The notes: a model not told the origin generated them from the sequence alone. Positions 1 through 8,778 are shown, counted from the stretch's first letter. The stretch is DNA of 54,527 bases from CAYJAB01 sp964368305 (GCA_964368305.1 CAYJAB010000007.1:1-54527); one strand, 5' to 3'. Numbers and translations are program-made.

Positions 1-103
1 CATTTAAATCTTTCATAGATAAAACCTCAAACCCTATTGGTTTGAGCATTTGTCTAAATTCTTCAATTTTATGCATGTTATTTGACGCAATTACAATTTT
101 CAT
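1..103 (-). CDS. rdgB: RdgB/HAM1-type non-canonical purine NTP pyrophosphatase, N-terminal fragment
   Basis: Reading the minus strand from the ATG at 103 gives 34 residues beginning MKIVIASNNMHKIEEFRQML before the window ends. This is the typical start of the RdgB/HAM1 family: a short beta strand, an S/T-x-N nucleotide-contacting loop, then a helix with the K-x-x-E-F/I motif. The family hydrolyses dITP, XTP and other deaminated purine nucleotides so they do not enter DNA. An AGGAGG-like ribosome site (113-118) lies inside the last codons of the upstream radical SAM gene, whose stop ends only 2 nt before this ATG, so the two are probably co-transcribed. The rest of the gene lies outside the window, so catalytic residues further in cannot be checked. 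Confidence 0.8.
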   Translation of the reverse strand, partial: MKIVIASNNMHKIEEFRQMLKPIGFEVLSMKDLN

Positions 104-105
104 TT

Positions 106-1751
106 TTAACATTCCTCCCATGTATTACATTTTAAATCAATACAATATCGCTTACACGGTGTTTGATTCTCATTATAAACAATAAGTTGATATATCGGTT
201 TATCCATATACCCACAATCAATGACAGCATAATGATATAGTGTGTGTTGTGGCACAATANNNNNNNNNNATGTGTCAATATAAAATCAATCACTTCTTTT
301 TTATTTTCAGATTCAACTAAGTTAAATAATCTTGGTGGTCTTTGTTTTGTATTATTATAATAATCCATTAATAAGATAGATTTTAAAACAAAATCTTCAT
401 CATTTAATTTAAAACGATCATACACTTCTAAATAGAAATTCTTAAGTGTAAATGAATTTCTTAACTTACTTAAAATATTGCCTATTTCTAAAAAAACATC
501 AAACGCTACATGTTGAGACGTCAAATATTTGATTGTATGCAACAATCTTTGATTATTATAACTCTTTTCTACACCGTAGTATACATTCTCAACAGAGAGA
601 ATTTCCTCTTTTGACATCCATTTAGTAGATTGTACTTGGTAAGGTGTGTTATGATCAAAGGCAATTTGATATAAGTCCTTATTCATTCTTAAACTAGTTC
701 CTTTTAATAGCTTCAATATCCCAACTTGAATCTCACTTACATTTAAATCATAAAGTTGCTGAAATGTATCTTTAAACTGCGACATATCTTCATATGGTAG
801 TCCTGCAATCAAATCAGTATGCATAATGATTTGATGGTCTTGTAATCTTAAAATAATCTCTTTTAATTTTAAGTTATCTTGACTTCTTCCCACTGCTTTT
901 AGTGTTGGTTGATGAAAAGACTGTATTCCTATTTCATATCTAAATCGTTTTTTATCTAAATAATTACATAAAATATTTAGCATTTCCTCATCTAATTTAT
1001 CCGCAACAATTTCAAATTGAAAAACTGTATTTGTCGTGTTTGTGTTTAAGTATGTTACAAAATCTAATGCACGCTTTTTTAACATATTGAACGTTCTATC
1101 CAATAATTTAACTTGTTTTACTTGATGAACTTCAATTAACTTGAATAGTTTATATAAATATTCCTCAGAAAAAAATCGAACATTTTTATCAGTTGATGAA
1201 AGACAAAACGCACATCCATACGGGCATCCTCTACTTGTCTCTAAATATAAATATCGATTTTGAATATCTTTTAAATCAAAATCAAGAAAATACGGATTTT
1301 CAAGTTGTTCAAGACGTGCTAAATCTTCTTTATGTGGAATAACTTTTTGTCCACATTTTGTTTGTATTCCGACTGTTTTATTTTCACATATATAATCCCA
1401 TACTGTAAACTCACCTTCTCCAATAGCAATTGCTTCGATTGGATGGTCAAACCATTCATCATTTTCAAAAGTTACTTCAGGACCACCTAAAATAATCCTC
1501 GTCTTAGGATTAAGTTTTTTTATTTGATCTATTAACTGTTTAGTTTCATTTACATTCCAAATATACACACTTAATACAATAATATCTGCTTGATAGTCAA
1601 TCACTTTATTAACTACATTATTGATGTCATCTTTAATTGTAAACTCATGCAAAACAACATCTGCATCATTTGGACGTGCAACATAGACCCATCTAAGTGC
1701 AAGATTTTTATGAATATATTTTGCATTAAACGTTGTAAGTAAGACTTTCAT
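106..1751 (-). CDS. B12-binding-domain radical SAM protein (DUF4080-like), interrupted by an assembly gap
   Basis: About 548 residues. The N-terminal 120 residues form a Rossmann-like cobalamin-binding type domain (ADIIVLSVYIWN, then IILGGPEVTF). A radical SAM core follows, with its iron-sulfur motif at C176-x3-C180-x2-C183. The C-terminal part resembles the DUF4080 extension of this family; substrates of these proteins are mostly unknown. Ten Ns (260-269) break the gene. Read straight through with exactly ten bases, it ends in an implausible tail at 132. In the next frame the post-gap sequence reads as a sensible C-terminus (LYHYAVIDCGYMDKPIYQL and onward, ending WEEC) and stops at 106-108, two bases before rdgB. 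I take that as the true end. The real gap length would then be 2 modulo 3. The start is the ATG at 1751, and the gene is divergent from the plus-strand gene at 1818. Confidence 0.8.
260..269. other. Assembly gap (run of 10 N)
   Basis: Exactly ten unknown bases, which looks like a fixed scaffold placeholder. The coding frame of the radical SAM gene differs on its two sides, so ten is probably not the true length. A length of 2, 5, 8, 11 and so on would restore one reading frame. Confidence 0.95.
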
Positions 1752-1769
1752 TTTATCACCATATTAAGT

Positions 1770-1810
1770 TTATCAAATAATATGAATTTGTGCTATTATT
1801 ATTGAAGAGG
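1770..1810 (+). promoter_or_regulatory. Promoter and ribosome site of the choline-kinase-like gene
   Basis: TATTAT at 1794-1799 is preceded by TGC (extended -10). A weak -35 (TTATCA) lies at about 1770-1775. GAGGT at 1806-1810 sits 7 nt before the ATG at 1818. The promoter faces away from the radical SAM gene. Confidence 0.5.
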
Positions 1811-1817
1811 TATCGCT

Positions 1818-2657
1818 ATGATTGAGACAATAATTTACAATTTTTTCAAAAAAACACCAAGCAATTTAAAAAAACTTGATAAAGGAATTACAAATAAAAA
1901 CTATTATTTTGAAATAGATGAAGTTGGATATATAATTAGAATTCCTTATTCTAATACATCTAATGTATCATCTTATGAAATTGAACTCGAAATTATTAAT
2001 TTAGTTAAACCACTTGATATAGATATATCTCCTATTTACTATGATAGTAATAGTGGAGTTAAAATCTCCCCATTCAAGCAACTTTTAACATTTGATGAAT
2101 ATCATAATGAGGATAAGATAATTAAAGTCGCACAGTTAATGAAAAGACTTCATGATGCAAAATTAAAAAGTGGTGTGTACTTTGATCCAGTTAAACAGTA
2201 TCTTGAGTATAAAAATAATGTAAGCAACTTTATTTATAACTTAAGTGAGTATGAAATGATATTGGATAAAATAAAGAAAATTAGTACAGATGACTTCATT
2301 GTTTGTCATAATGATTGGGTTGAAGGAAATATTTGCTTTACAGAAAATAAAACATATCTTATTGATTACGAATACGCAAAAGACAATCACCCTTTCTTTG
2401 ATATCATGTCTTTTTTAACTGAAAATAAAATAACCGATTTAAAACAAAGAAGCCAATTTTATGATGTATATTTTAATAGAGAGCTTACAGATGAAGAGAA
2501 ATATATATTAGATACATTTGAAACCTATCACAATATGCTGTGGTGTACTTGGGCAATGATGATGTATGATCAAAGAAAAGAAAGTTTATTCATTGAAATC
2601 GCAAATGATAAATACAATGCATTAATAAATCAAAAAAAGACTAACCAAATTGGTTAG
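1818..2657 (+). CDS. Choline/ethanolamine kinase-like phosphotransferase (LicA/APH fold)
   Basis: 279 residues, the usual size for a LicA-type kinase. The aminoglycoside-phosphotransferase fold signature is present: catalytic loop HNDWVEGN at 164-171 (D166 would be the catalytic base, N171 a metal ligand), then LIDYEYA at 181-187, the metal-binding IDxE/D element typical of choline and ethanolamine kinases rather than antibiotic kinases. The N-terminal lobe (GITNKNYYF, then IRIPY) matches the ATP-gripping strands of LicA. The expected reaction is ATP-dependent phosphorylation of an imported amino alcohol in the cytoplasm. It is the only protein gene here on the plus strand. A LicD-family transferase at 43589-44419 could use activated phosphocholine, but no licB or licC is visible. 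Thiamine or methylthioribose kinase activity cannot be excluded. Confidence 0.75.
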   Translation: MIETIIYNFFKKTPSNLKKLDKGITNKNYYFEIDEVGYIIRIPYSNTSNVSSYEIELEIINLVKPLDIDISPIYYDSNSGVKISPFKQLLTFDEYHNEDKIIKVAQLMKRLHDAKLKSGVYFDPVKQYLEYKNNVSNFIYNLSEYEMILDKIKKISTDDFIVCHNDWVEGNICFTENKTYLIDYEYAKDNHPFFDIMSFLTENKITDLKQRSQFYDVYFNRELTDEEKYILDTFETYHNMLWCTWAMMMYDQRKESLFIEIANDKYNALINQKKTNQIG

Positions 2658-2661
2658 TCTT
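2632..2661 (-). terminator. Rho-independent terminator of the infC-rpmI-rplT-marR unit
   Basis: Inverted repeat with 11-bp arms at 2637-2647 and 2651-2661 around a 3-nt loop. On the minus strand it is followed by a run of seven T (2632-2638). It also contains the stop codon of the plus-strand kinase gene, so it serves a convergent junction; its T tract is better on the minus strand. Confidence 0.85.
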
Positions 2662-3091
2662 GTTGTTTAAAGTAATCTAGTACTTTTTGAAGTGATGTAA
2701 TAATTTCTTTATCTTGTTCAACAGATAAGTTAGAAATTAAACTGTCGATCATTCTATCATGAAATTCTGTATGTAATCTTAAAGCCTCATCTGCTTTTTC
2801 AGTCATCATAAGACGACTAATACGACGGTCTTTAGTATCTTTAACACGATTTACATATCCTTTTTTATGTAAACGATTGATGTTTACAGTTAATGTTCCT
2901 TGTGTAACAGATAAAGCCTTCGCAACATCTGACATTGTCTTTGTTGTGCTTTTTTCGATCTGCTCAAGTGTGTGAATTTCAGTCATTGAAAGTTTTGCAC
3001 CAGCTTCTTTTAAACTATTTTCTTCAATAGCTAAAATACGAGTAAATAATTCCACTAATAATTCATTAATGGTCTTACGGAACTGTTCCAT
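2654..3091 (-). CDS. MarR-family regulator, FabT-like
   Basis: 145 residues with a winged helix-turn-helix: recognition region around SVTQGTLTVNINRLHKKGY (61-79) and a basic wing KDTKDRR (84-90). The N-terminal helix (LLVELFTRILAIEENSL, then LSMTEIHTLEQI) and the end (SLQKVLDYF) resemble FabT, the repressor of fatty acid synthesis genes in streptococci and enterococci. FabT responds to acyl-ACP. The gene starts 5 nt after rplT, and I see no Shine-Dalgarno before its ATG, so translation is probably coupled to rplT. No fab genes adjoin it; the only lipid gene in the window is acpP at 30329. A regulator of something else remains possible. Confidence 0.7.
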   Translation of the reverse strand: MEQFRKTINELLVELFTRILAIEENSLKEAGAKLSMTEIHTLEQIEKSTTKTMSDVAKALSVTQGTLTVNINRLHKKGYVNRVKDTKDRRISRLMMTEKADEALRLHTEFHDRMIDSLISNLSVEQDKEIITSLQKVLDYFKQQD

Positions 3092-3096
3092 TTAAA

Positions 3097-3456
3097 TTAT
3101 TTAGCGATTGCTTTTTTTGCAGAATCTACAATTTTAGTAAATCCTTTTGCATCGTGAATAGCAATTTCAGATAACATTTTACGGTTAATATTGATTTTAG
3201 CTAATTTTAATCCATGCATTAATTTTGAATAACTAATATCATTCATTCTTGCAGCAGCATTAATACGTGCAATCCATAATTTACGCATTTCACGTTTTAA
3301 ATTTTTTCTATCTCTATATGCATAACGTAATGAACGCATAACTTGTTCATTAGCTGTTCTATATAAAGTATGTTTCGAACCAAAATAACCTTTGGCTAAT
3401 TTTAAGACTTTTTTTCTTCTAGCGCGTGTAGCAACGCTTCCTTTTACTCTTGGCAT
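3097..3456 (-). CDS. rplT: 50S ribosomal protein L20
   Basis: 119 residues, full family length, beginning MPRVKGSVATRARRKKVLKL, the near-invariant L20 start. The basic N-terminal extension binds 23S rRNA during assembly of the large subunit; the C-terminal globular part also recognises the mRNA leader in organisms where L20 represses its own operon. It is the third gene of infC-rpmI-rplT, with a strong AGGAGG site 13 nt after rpmI. An L20-type leader with a terminator stem sits upstream of infC (see that entry). Confidence 0.98.
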   Translation of the reverse strand: MPRVKGSVATRARRKKVLKLAKGYFGSKHTLYRTANEQVMRSLRYAYRDRKNLKREMRKLWIARINAAARMNDISYSKLMHGLKLAKININRKMLSEIAIHDAKGFTKIVDSAKKAIAK

Positions 3457-3469
3457 TTTTTACTTCCTC

Positions 3470-3664
3470 CTATTTTTGAAGCATTAGTCTGATACGTTTG
3501 TAATCTGAACCATGTACTAATGTTGACTTTCTTAAATTTCTTTTTTGTTTGTGTGACTTGTTAGCAGCAAAGTGAGATACATAAGCATGTGATCTTTTTA
3601 ATTTTCCACTACCTGTAACTTTTACACGTTTTGCTAAAGCCTTTTTTGTTTTCATCTTTGGCAT
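3470..3664 (-). CDS. rpmI: 50S ribosomal protein L35
   Basis: 64 residues, typical for L35: MPKMKTKKALAKRVKVTGSG, then the conserved KLKRSHAY and SHKQKRNLRK segments. Very basic, as expected of an rRNA-binding protein. It lies between infC and rplT in the standard bacterial order, with an AGGAGG site upstream (3670-3676) and a 21-nt gap to infC. Confidence 0.97.
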   Translation of the reverse strand: MPKMKTKKALAKRVKVTGSGKLKRSHAYVSHFAANKSHKQKRNLRKSTLVHGSDYKRIRLMLQK

Positions 3665-3685
3665 AATTTTTTCCTCCTATTTCAA

Positions 3686-4219
3686 TTACTTTTTCTTTGG
3701 AGAGATAACAACAGACATTGTATTTCCCTCAAGAGCCGGCATTTTTTCAACTGAGCCATATTCTTTTAATTCTTCAATAAAACTATTCATAACCTTTTTC
3801 CCTACTTCTAAACGAGTAATTAAACGGCCACGGAATCTCATGTCCGCTTTTACTTTCATTCCACTTTGTAACCAATTACTTGCTTGATTCAACTTTGTTT
3901 CAAAGTCATGTTTGTCGATTACTGGTGAAAGACGTAGAGGTTTTACTTCGGTAACATGTTGGTTTCTTTTCGCTTCTTTTGCTTTTTTCTGAGCTTCGAA
4001 GCGGAAACGTCCATGATCTAAGATTTTACAAACAGGTGGTTGAGCGGCAGGAGCAACACAGAACAAATCAAGTTCATAATCTTCTGCTGCTTTTAAAGCT
4101 TCTCTTCTAGCCATGATACCCAATTGTTCACCCTCTGGACCTATTACTAAAACTTCCTTAAAGCGAATGTTCTCATTAACTAATTCTTCAACTACATTTG
4201 GCATTCTTTTGTAACTAAT
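3686..4219 (-). CDS. infC: Translation initiation factor IF-3, probable AUU start
   Basis: 172 residues from the ATG at 4204, or 177 from an in-frame ATT at 4219. It has both IF-3 domains: N-terminal (VNENIRFKEVLVIGPEGEQ, then APAAQPPVCKI) and C-terminal (EVKPLRLSPVIDKHDFETKL). IF-3 binds the 30S subunit and rejects incorrect start codons. I prefer the ATT because GGAGG (4227-4231) is 7 nt before it, whereas the ATG is 22 nt from that site and has none of its own. AUU is the known autoregulatory start of infC in enterobacteria, where IF-3 discriminates against its own message. The translation between the two starts is short (SYKR), so length does not decide the matter. Confidence 0.95.
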   Translation of the reverse strand: MSYKRMPNVVEELVNENIRFKEVLVIGPEGEQLGIMARREALKAAEDYELDLFCVAPAAQPPVCKILDHGRFRFEAQKKAKEAKRNQHVTEVKPLRLSPVIDKHDFETKLNQASNWLQSGMKVKADMRFRGRLITRLEVGKKVMNSFIEELKEYGSVEKMPALEGNTMSVVISPKKK

Positions 4220-4345
4220 ATTTACACCTCCAGTGCATTAAAAAAGTGAGTGCGTAAATGCACTCACTAATATCACATATTGATGTGTTTTTAGCTTTTA
4301 CCTATGTCCGATTGGTCATCAGGTGAGAAGAGTGCTTCTACTTTC
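4220..4345 (-). promoter_or_regulatory. L20-type leader of infC-rpmI-rplT with terminator stem
   Basis: The roughly 190-nt leader contains a stem with 9-bp arms (4245-4253 and 4260-4268), followed on the minus strand by a short T run (4239-4244) just before the infC ribosome site. Upstream sequence on the minus strand (CACCTGATGACCAATCGGAC and flanks, about 4308-4327) resembles the conserved part of Bacillota L20 leaders, in which L20 binding favours premature termination. The terminator stem is seen directly. The L20 assignment is from position and resemblance. Confidence 0.7.
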
Positions 4346-4413
4346 TAACTATTTGCTTAAGTATATTATCATGTAAATCTTACAATGTCAATTGTTTAAG
4401 CAATAAAACAACA

Positions 4414-6615
4414 CTAATTTACAATTCTTTCTACTTTTGTAACACTATCCACTTTTTTAAGATTCGCGATCACCGTTCTTAAATGTTCAGTATCATTTAC
4501 AGACACTCTCATTTGAGTAGTAGCAGTGATTTTATCATCATTGACACTTGAGTTAATCGACAACAATCCAGCCTTACATTGTGAAACAACTGTTACAAGA
4601 TCTGTTAGTAAATAATTTCTATCACTTGACTCTATTTTAAGAGAAACTTCAAACTTAACTGCTTCAGATGTTTGTTCATCCCAATGTACTTCGATAAGTC
4701 TTGTATACTCTCTTAAAATATTTGGACAATCTTTACGATGTACTTTTACACCTTGTCCTGTTGAAATAAATCCAACAATTTCATCTCCGTAAACAGGAGA
4801 ACAACATCCCGCAAGTGAAATTTTCATTGAATCTACACCGGCAACAGAAACACCAGATTTTGAAACTGTTTTCTTTTTATTTTGATCTTTTGAAAATAAA
4901 CGTGTAAGTTTAATAGAATCAAAAATCGTTTTGTTTGGTGTATTCATTTTCTCAGCAATTGCAGAAAGCGAAGTTGATTTTGAACCAATCGCATACATAA
5001 AGTCATTATAATTATTAAAATTAAATTGTGAATAAATTTGCTCTAATTTTTTCGGAGTATATTCTTTTTCATCAATTTTCCTTTTAATCATTTCATCTTT
5101 AAGCATTTGTTCACCCTTTTCAATAATAGGCGCTTTGCTTTCAAGATCTTTCTTTTGTAAGAATCCTCTGATTTTGTTTTTTGCCTGATTCGTCTTTACA
5201 AACTTTAACCAGTCTTCACTTGGGCCATTAGAATTCTTGCTTGTTTTTAAGTTAACGACATCTCCTGTTTTTAAGATAGTATTAATAGGAACCAAAATAT
5301 TATTTACAATTGCACCTACCGTAGAATGTCCAACTTCTGTATGGATACGATAAGCAAAATCTATTGGAGTTGACCCATTTGGTAAATCAATGATTCTCCC
5401 TTTTGGAGACATTACATAGACATTCGCATCAAAGAAGTCTTTTTGCATTGAATCCATAAACAACTTCGCATCTACATCTGAATCATCTTTCATTTCAGAT
5501 AAATCTTTAAACCAAGATAATTTTGTCTCAATTTCTTCTTGTTCTTTTTTAGGGTTATATTTACGCCCTTCTTTATACATCCAATGTGCTGCAACCCCTT
5601 GTTCGGCAATCGCATCCATTGTTTCAGTTCTTATTTGAACTTCAAAAATATGTCCATCATTTCCTACAACAGTCGTATGTAAAGACTGATACATATTCAT
5701 TTTAGGTACAGCAATATAATCCTTCAATCTACCTGGAATCGGACGATACTTTTGATGTACATATCCTAGTATTTCATAGCATTGTAGATCAGTCTTTGTG
5801 ATGATACGAATTGCATTTAAATCCAAAATTTCATCAAAGCGTTTATTTTTTTGATTCATTTTTTTATAAATACTATAAATATGTTTACTTCTTCCAAATA
5901 TTCGATGTGGAAGGTTTAATTCGTCTAACATAACAGAAATATCATCAATCATTTCATTCACAAAGCGATTTCTTTCTGATTTTCTTACTTCTAACATTTT
6001 CGCAACATCGTAATACTTTTCGCGTTCTAAATAATAAAAACTCAAATCTTCCAGTTCATTTTTTATTTCACTAATCCCTAAGCGATGTGCAATTGGAGCA
6101 TATACACCTAATGTTTCCGCTGCGATTCGTTTTTGAGACTCTTGTTTCATAAACTCAAGTGTTCTCATATTATGTAAACGATCCACAAGCTTAATTAAAA
6201 TAACACGAATATCTCTCGCCATTGCAATAAATATCTTACGATGATTGACTGCTTGGTATTCTTTTTCGTCTGAAAAAGAAAGATTTCCTACTTTTGTTAC
6301 ACTTTCAACCAATTGATAGATTTCTTCATCAAAATCTTGTATAAATTGTTCTTTTGTAACATCACAGTCTTCAATTATATCATGCAATAAACCTGCTGCA
6401 ATTGTTCTTGGACCTACACGCATCGTAGACAAAATGAATGCAACTTGAATCACATGAATCACATAAGGTTCGCCACTTTTCCTAAACTGTCCTTCATGTT
6501 TTTCATTTGCATAATGGTACGCTTTTTCAATTATAGAAACATCTTGTGGATTTGTAATATACTTCCCCACTTCATCCATTAATATTTTATAATCTGCAAT
6601 AAGATGTGCCGCCAT
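4414..6615 (-). CDS. rel: Bifunctional (p)ppGpp synthetase/hydrolase Rel
   Basis: 733 residues, full-length long RSH protein. Hydrolase HD domain: H54, HD at 78-79 and ED at 82-83, so pppGpp hydrolysis should be active. Synthetase domain: GRSKHIYSIYKKM (241-253), DLNAIRII (265-272), YQSLHTT (309-315) and EVQIRT (325-330). Then a TGS domain (from about 391, VYVMSPKGRIIDLP), a Cys/His element (AGCCSPVYGDEIVGF near 605, with HRKDC after it) and a C-terminal ACT domain. It makes and destroys the stringent alarmone in response to uncharged tRNA on the ribosome. AAAGGGGG precedes the ATG. A terminator lies between apt and rel, so rel may be only partly co-transcribed with apt-recJ. Neighbours match the apt-relA order of Bacillus. 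Confidence 0.97.
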   Translation of the reverse strand: MAAHLIADYKILMDEVGKYITNPQDVSIIEKAYHYANEKHEGQFRKSGEPYVIHVIQVAFILSTMRVGPRTIAAGLLHDIIEDCDVTKEQFIQDFDEEIYQLVESVTKVGNLSFSDEKEYQAVNHRKIFIAMARDIRVILIKLVDRLHNMRTLEFMKQESQKRIAAETLGVYAPIAHRLGISEIKNELEDLSFYYLEREKYYDVAKMLEVRKSERNRFVNEMIDDISVMLDELNLPHRIFGRSKHIYSIYKKMNQKNKRFDEILDLNAIRIITKTDLQCYEILGYVHQKYRPIPGRLKDYIAVPKMNMYQSLHTTVVGNDGHIFEVQIRTETMDAIAEQGVAAHWMYKEGRKYNPKKEQEEIETKLSWFKDLSEMKDDSDVDAKLFMDSMQKDFFDANVYVMSPKGRIIDLPNGSTPIDFAYRIHTEVGHSTVGAIVNNILVPINTILKTGDVVNLKTSKNSNGPSEDWLKFVKTNQAKNKIRGFLQKKDLESKAPIIEKGEQMLKDEMIKRKIDEKEYTPKKLEQIYSQFNFNNYNDFMYAIGSKSTSLSAIAEKMNTPNKTIFDSIKLTRLFSKDQNKKKTVSKSGVSVAGVDSMKISLAGCCSPVYGDEIVGFISTGQGVKVHRKDCPNILREYTRLIEVHWDEQTSEAVKFEVSLKIESSDRNYLLTDLVTVVSQCKAGLLSINSSVNDDKITATTQMRVSVNDTEHLRTVIANLKKVDSVTKVERIVN

Positions 6616-6633
6616 ATAATAACCCCCTTTATT

Positions 6634-6663
6634 TGAAAAAAATCGAAGAGTTGCCTCTTCGAT
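6634..6663 (-). terminator. Terminator between apt and rel
   Basis: 9-bp arms at 6642-6650 and 6655-6663 with loop TTGC. On the minus strand they are followed by a T run (6635-6642). Only about 20 nt remain before rel, leaving no room for a separate downstream promoter, so readthrough or a promoter inside apt is implied. Confidence 0.75.
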
Positions 6664-6666
6664 AGT

Positions 6667-7179
6667 TTAATATGTCATAACAGTATGTACATTATAATTT
6701 TTAATTAATTCTCTACCCTTTAAATCTTCAAGTTCAATTAAAAATGCACAACCAACAACTTCCCCACCTAATTCTTCAACTAGTTTAATCGTTGCAGCAA
6801 CAGTTCCCCCTGTCGCTAATAAGTCATCTACTATTAAAACTTTCTGACCTTTTTTAATTGCGTCCTTATGAATATGTAATTCATTGCTTCCATATTCTAA
6901 ATCATATTTTACACTTACTGTTTCACGTGGTAACTTATTTGGTTTTCTAATAGGTACAAATCCAATATTAAGCGCATATGAAACTGGACACCCAAAAATA
7001 AACCCTCTAGACTCAGGTCCAACAATTAAATCTGCACCTTGTTTCACAGCAAAATCTTTTATTTCATCACATGCTATTTTAAAAGCATCCCCATTTTGCA
7101 TTAATGGTGTAATATCACGGAATAAAACCCCTTCAATTGGATAATCTTGTATAGCTGCAATATAATTTTTTAATTCCAT
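6667..7179 (-). CDS. apt: Adenine phosphoribosyltransferase
   Basis: 170 residues, standard Apt length. PRPP-binding motif KVLIVDDLLATGGT at 113-126; purine-side loop GPESRGFIFG at 54-63; flexible loop RKPNKLPRETVSVKYDLEYG at 78-97. It converts adenine and PRPP to AMP in purine salvage. AAGGAGG is well placed before the ATG at 7179. It lies between recJ and rel, the arrangement seen in Bacillus and relatives. Confidence 0.96.
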   Translation of the reverse strand: MELKNYIAAIQDYPIEGVLFRDITPLMQNGDAFKIACDEIKDFAVKQGADLIVGPESRGFIFGCPVSYALNIGFVPIRKPNKLPRETVSVKYDLEYGSNELHIHKDAIKKGQKVLIVDDLLATGGTVAATIKLVEELGGEVVGCAFLIELEDLKGRELIKNYNVHTVMTY

Positions 7180-7230
7180 AAAAATGCCTCCTTTAGCACT
7201 TAAATATTATAAACAAATAAACGTAAAAAA

Positions 7231-8778
7231 TCAAATTTCTTCAACAATAATATTTACTTTTTTATTCATCCTAAATTCATTAATCGATAGCGTTCCATTA
7301 AATGTCATTTCTTTTTTACTTATATAATCATCAAACTTATACTTCTCTTTAAAATAAAGCGCATCAATTGCCCCCGCCTTATTATTAGAAGACCATTTCA
7401 AGTATCTTCCTTTTAAGTTTTGATAAGCATCAACTTTAAAGTGTTCAATTTTAAATAATGGTAAATGAAATCCACTTCCAAATGGACGCAAACAATCCAG
7501 TGCTTCTACTAACTCTACAGTTAATTCATCTGCCAATATTGGTATTGTGCATTTTTCTACTGGGTTTAAAACAATCTTTTCACTGTACTTTTTAAGCAAT
7601 GCATAAAATTCTTCTAATTTCTCATTTTCAATTGAAATGCCTGCTGCTTGATGATGTCCACCAAATGACATCAATTCAAATGGATGTGATGTGAAAAATT
7701 CATAGAGATTAAAATTAGACAGGCATCTAATACTTCCTCGATAAATATTGGATTTTTTTGTTAAAACAATTGTTGGATTACCGCTTTTAAGCATTACACG
7801 ATTTGCGACAAGCCCTGTAATTCCCTCATGCAGTTTTTCATCTAACACAATATCAAAAATTCCTACTTTTTCTATATTAGTCAAATCACACTTTTCTGTA
7901 AGTTCTTTTCTCTTTTTATTAATATCATTTATTTGATTTACATATTGATCAATTTCACTTTTATTCTCTAATCTTAAATATCTAACTACCCTTGTCGCTT
8001 TTGCTAAATCCGCAAGTCTTCCAATTGCATTAATCTTAGGAACTACCCCAAATCCAATATCAGAGTCGTTTATTGGATAACTCAGTTTATCAAATAAAGA
8101 AATGATCGTAGGATAACGTCTTTTATTCAGTATCCTTAACCCTTCTTTAATAATTACACGATTTTCTCCAAATACTTCTACCATATCCGCAATTGTTGCG
8201 ATCATCGCAAGCACAAAATAATAATCTGTATCATTTGTAAGTTTACGCGCAATTTGAAGTGCAACACCACTTCCACACATTTTCTGATAGCTTTGTGGCA
8301 TCATACTTGGGTGTAAAGTCAATGGCAAACTTGCTGAGTCTTCAATTAAATGATGGTCCGTAATAATAATATCAATACGATCTTTAGCATGCAAAATTGC
8401 TTCATGTGAAGAAACCCCATTATCCACTGTAATAATAAGATCATATTTCGCTTCAACCATTAAGTCTACAATATACTTACTTAATCCATAACCTTCCGTT
8501 ATTCTATCTGGTATATAAAATCCAACTTGAACACCGTATTTATCTAAAACATCTACTAAAATAGCTGTAGAACAAAGACCATCTGCATCATAATCCCCTA
8601 CTACAACAATTTTTTGTTTATGTTGCTTTGCATATTTAACTCTATCAATAATCTGCTCTAGCTCTTTTAAGTAAGGAAATTCACTTACTTGAGGAGGATT
8701 TTGAATTTCATTAATTTGAGATGCACTTAAATTTGAAACTTCAAATATTTTTTGATATAAACTTTCTATATTATTCAT
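7231..8778 (-). CDS. recJ: Single-strand DNA-specific 5'-3' exonuclease RecJ, short form
   Basis: 515 residues, nearer the compact RecJ core than the roughly 780-residue Bacillus protein. The DHH phosphoesterase motifs are complete: VVGDYDADGLCST (59-71), VDNG (118-121), ITDHH (139-143). DHHA1 shows SFGGHHQAAG near 370. A C-terminal oligonucleotide-binding-like region remains, but the extra Bacillota C-terminal domain is missing. Predicted role: 5'-3' degradation of single-stranded DNA in recombination and mismatch/base-excision repair, with manganese. AAAGGAAAAG precedes the ATG. It lies between the ComN-like gene and apt. Confidence 0.93.
   Translation of the reverse strand: MNNIESLYQKIFEVSNLSASQINEIQNPPQVSEFPYLKELEQIIDRVKYAKQHKQKIVVVGDYDADGLCSTAILVDVLDKYGVQVGFYIPDRITEGYGLSKYIVDLMVEAKYDLIITVDNGVSSHEAILHAKDRIDIIITDHHLIEDSASLPLTLHPSMMPQSYQKMCGSGVALQIARKLTNDTDYYFVLAMIATIADMVEVFGENRVIIKEGLRILNKRRYPTIISLFDKLSYPINDSDIGFGVVPKINAIGRLADLAKATRVVRYLRLENKSEIDQYVNQINDINKKRKELTEKCDLTNIEKVGIFDIVLDEKLHEGITGLVANRVMLKSGNPTIVLTKKSNIYRGSIRCLSNFNLYEFFTSHPFELMSFGGHHQAAGISIENEKLEEFYALLKKYSEKIVLNPVEKCTIPILADELTVELVEALDCLRPFGSGFHLPLFKIEHFKVDAYQNLKGRYLKWSSNNKAGAIDALYFKEKYKFDDYISKKEMTFNGTLSINEFRMNKKVNIIVEEI

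Noticed and set aside
132..260. Radical SAM C-terminus read straight through ten Ns
   Set aside because: Hydrophobic, unlikely tail; the alternative frame gives a better end adjoining rdgB.
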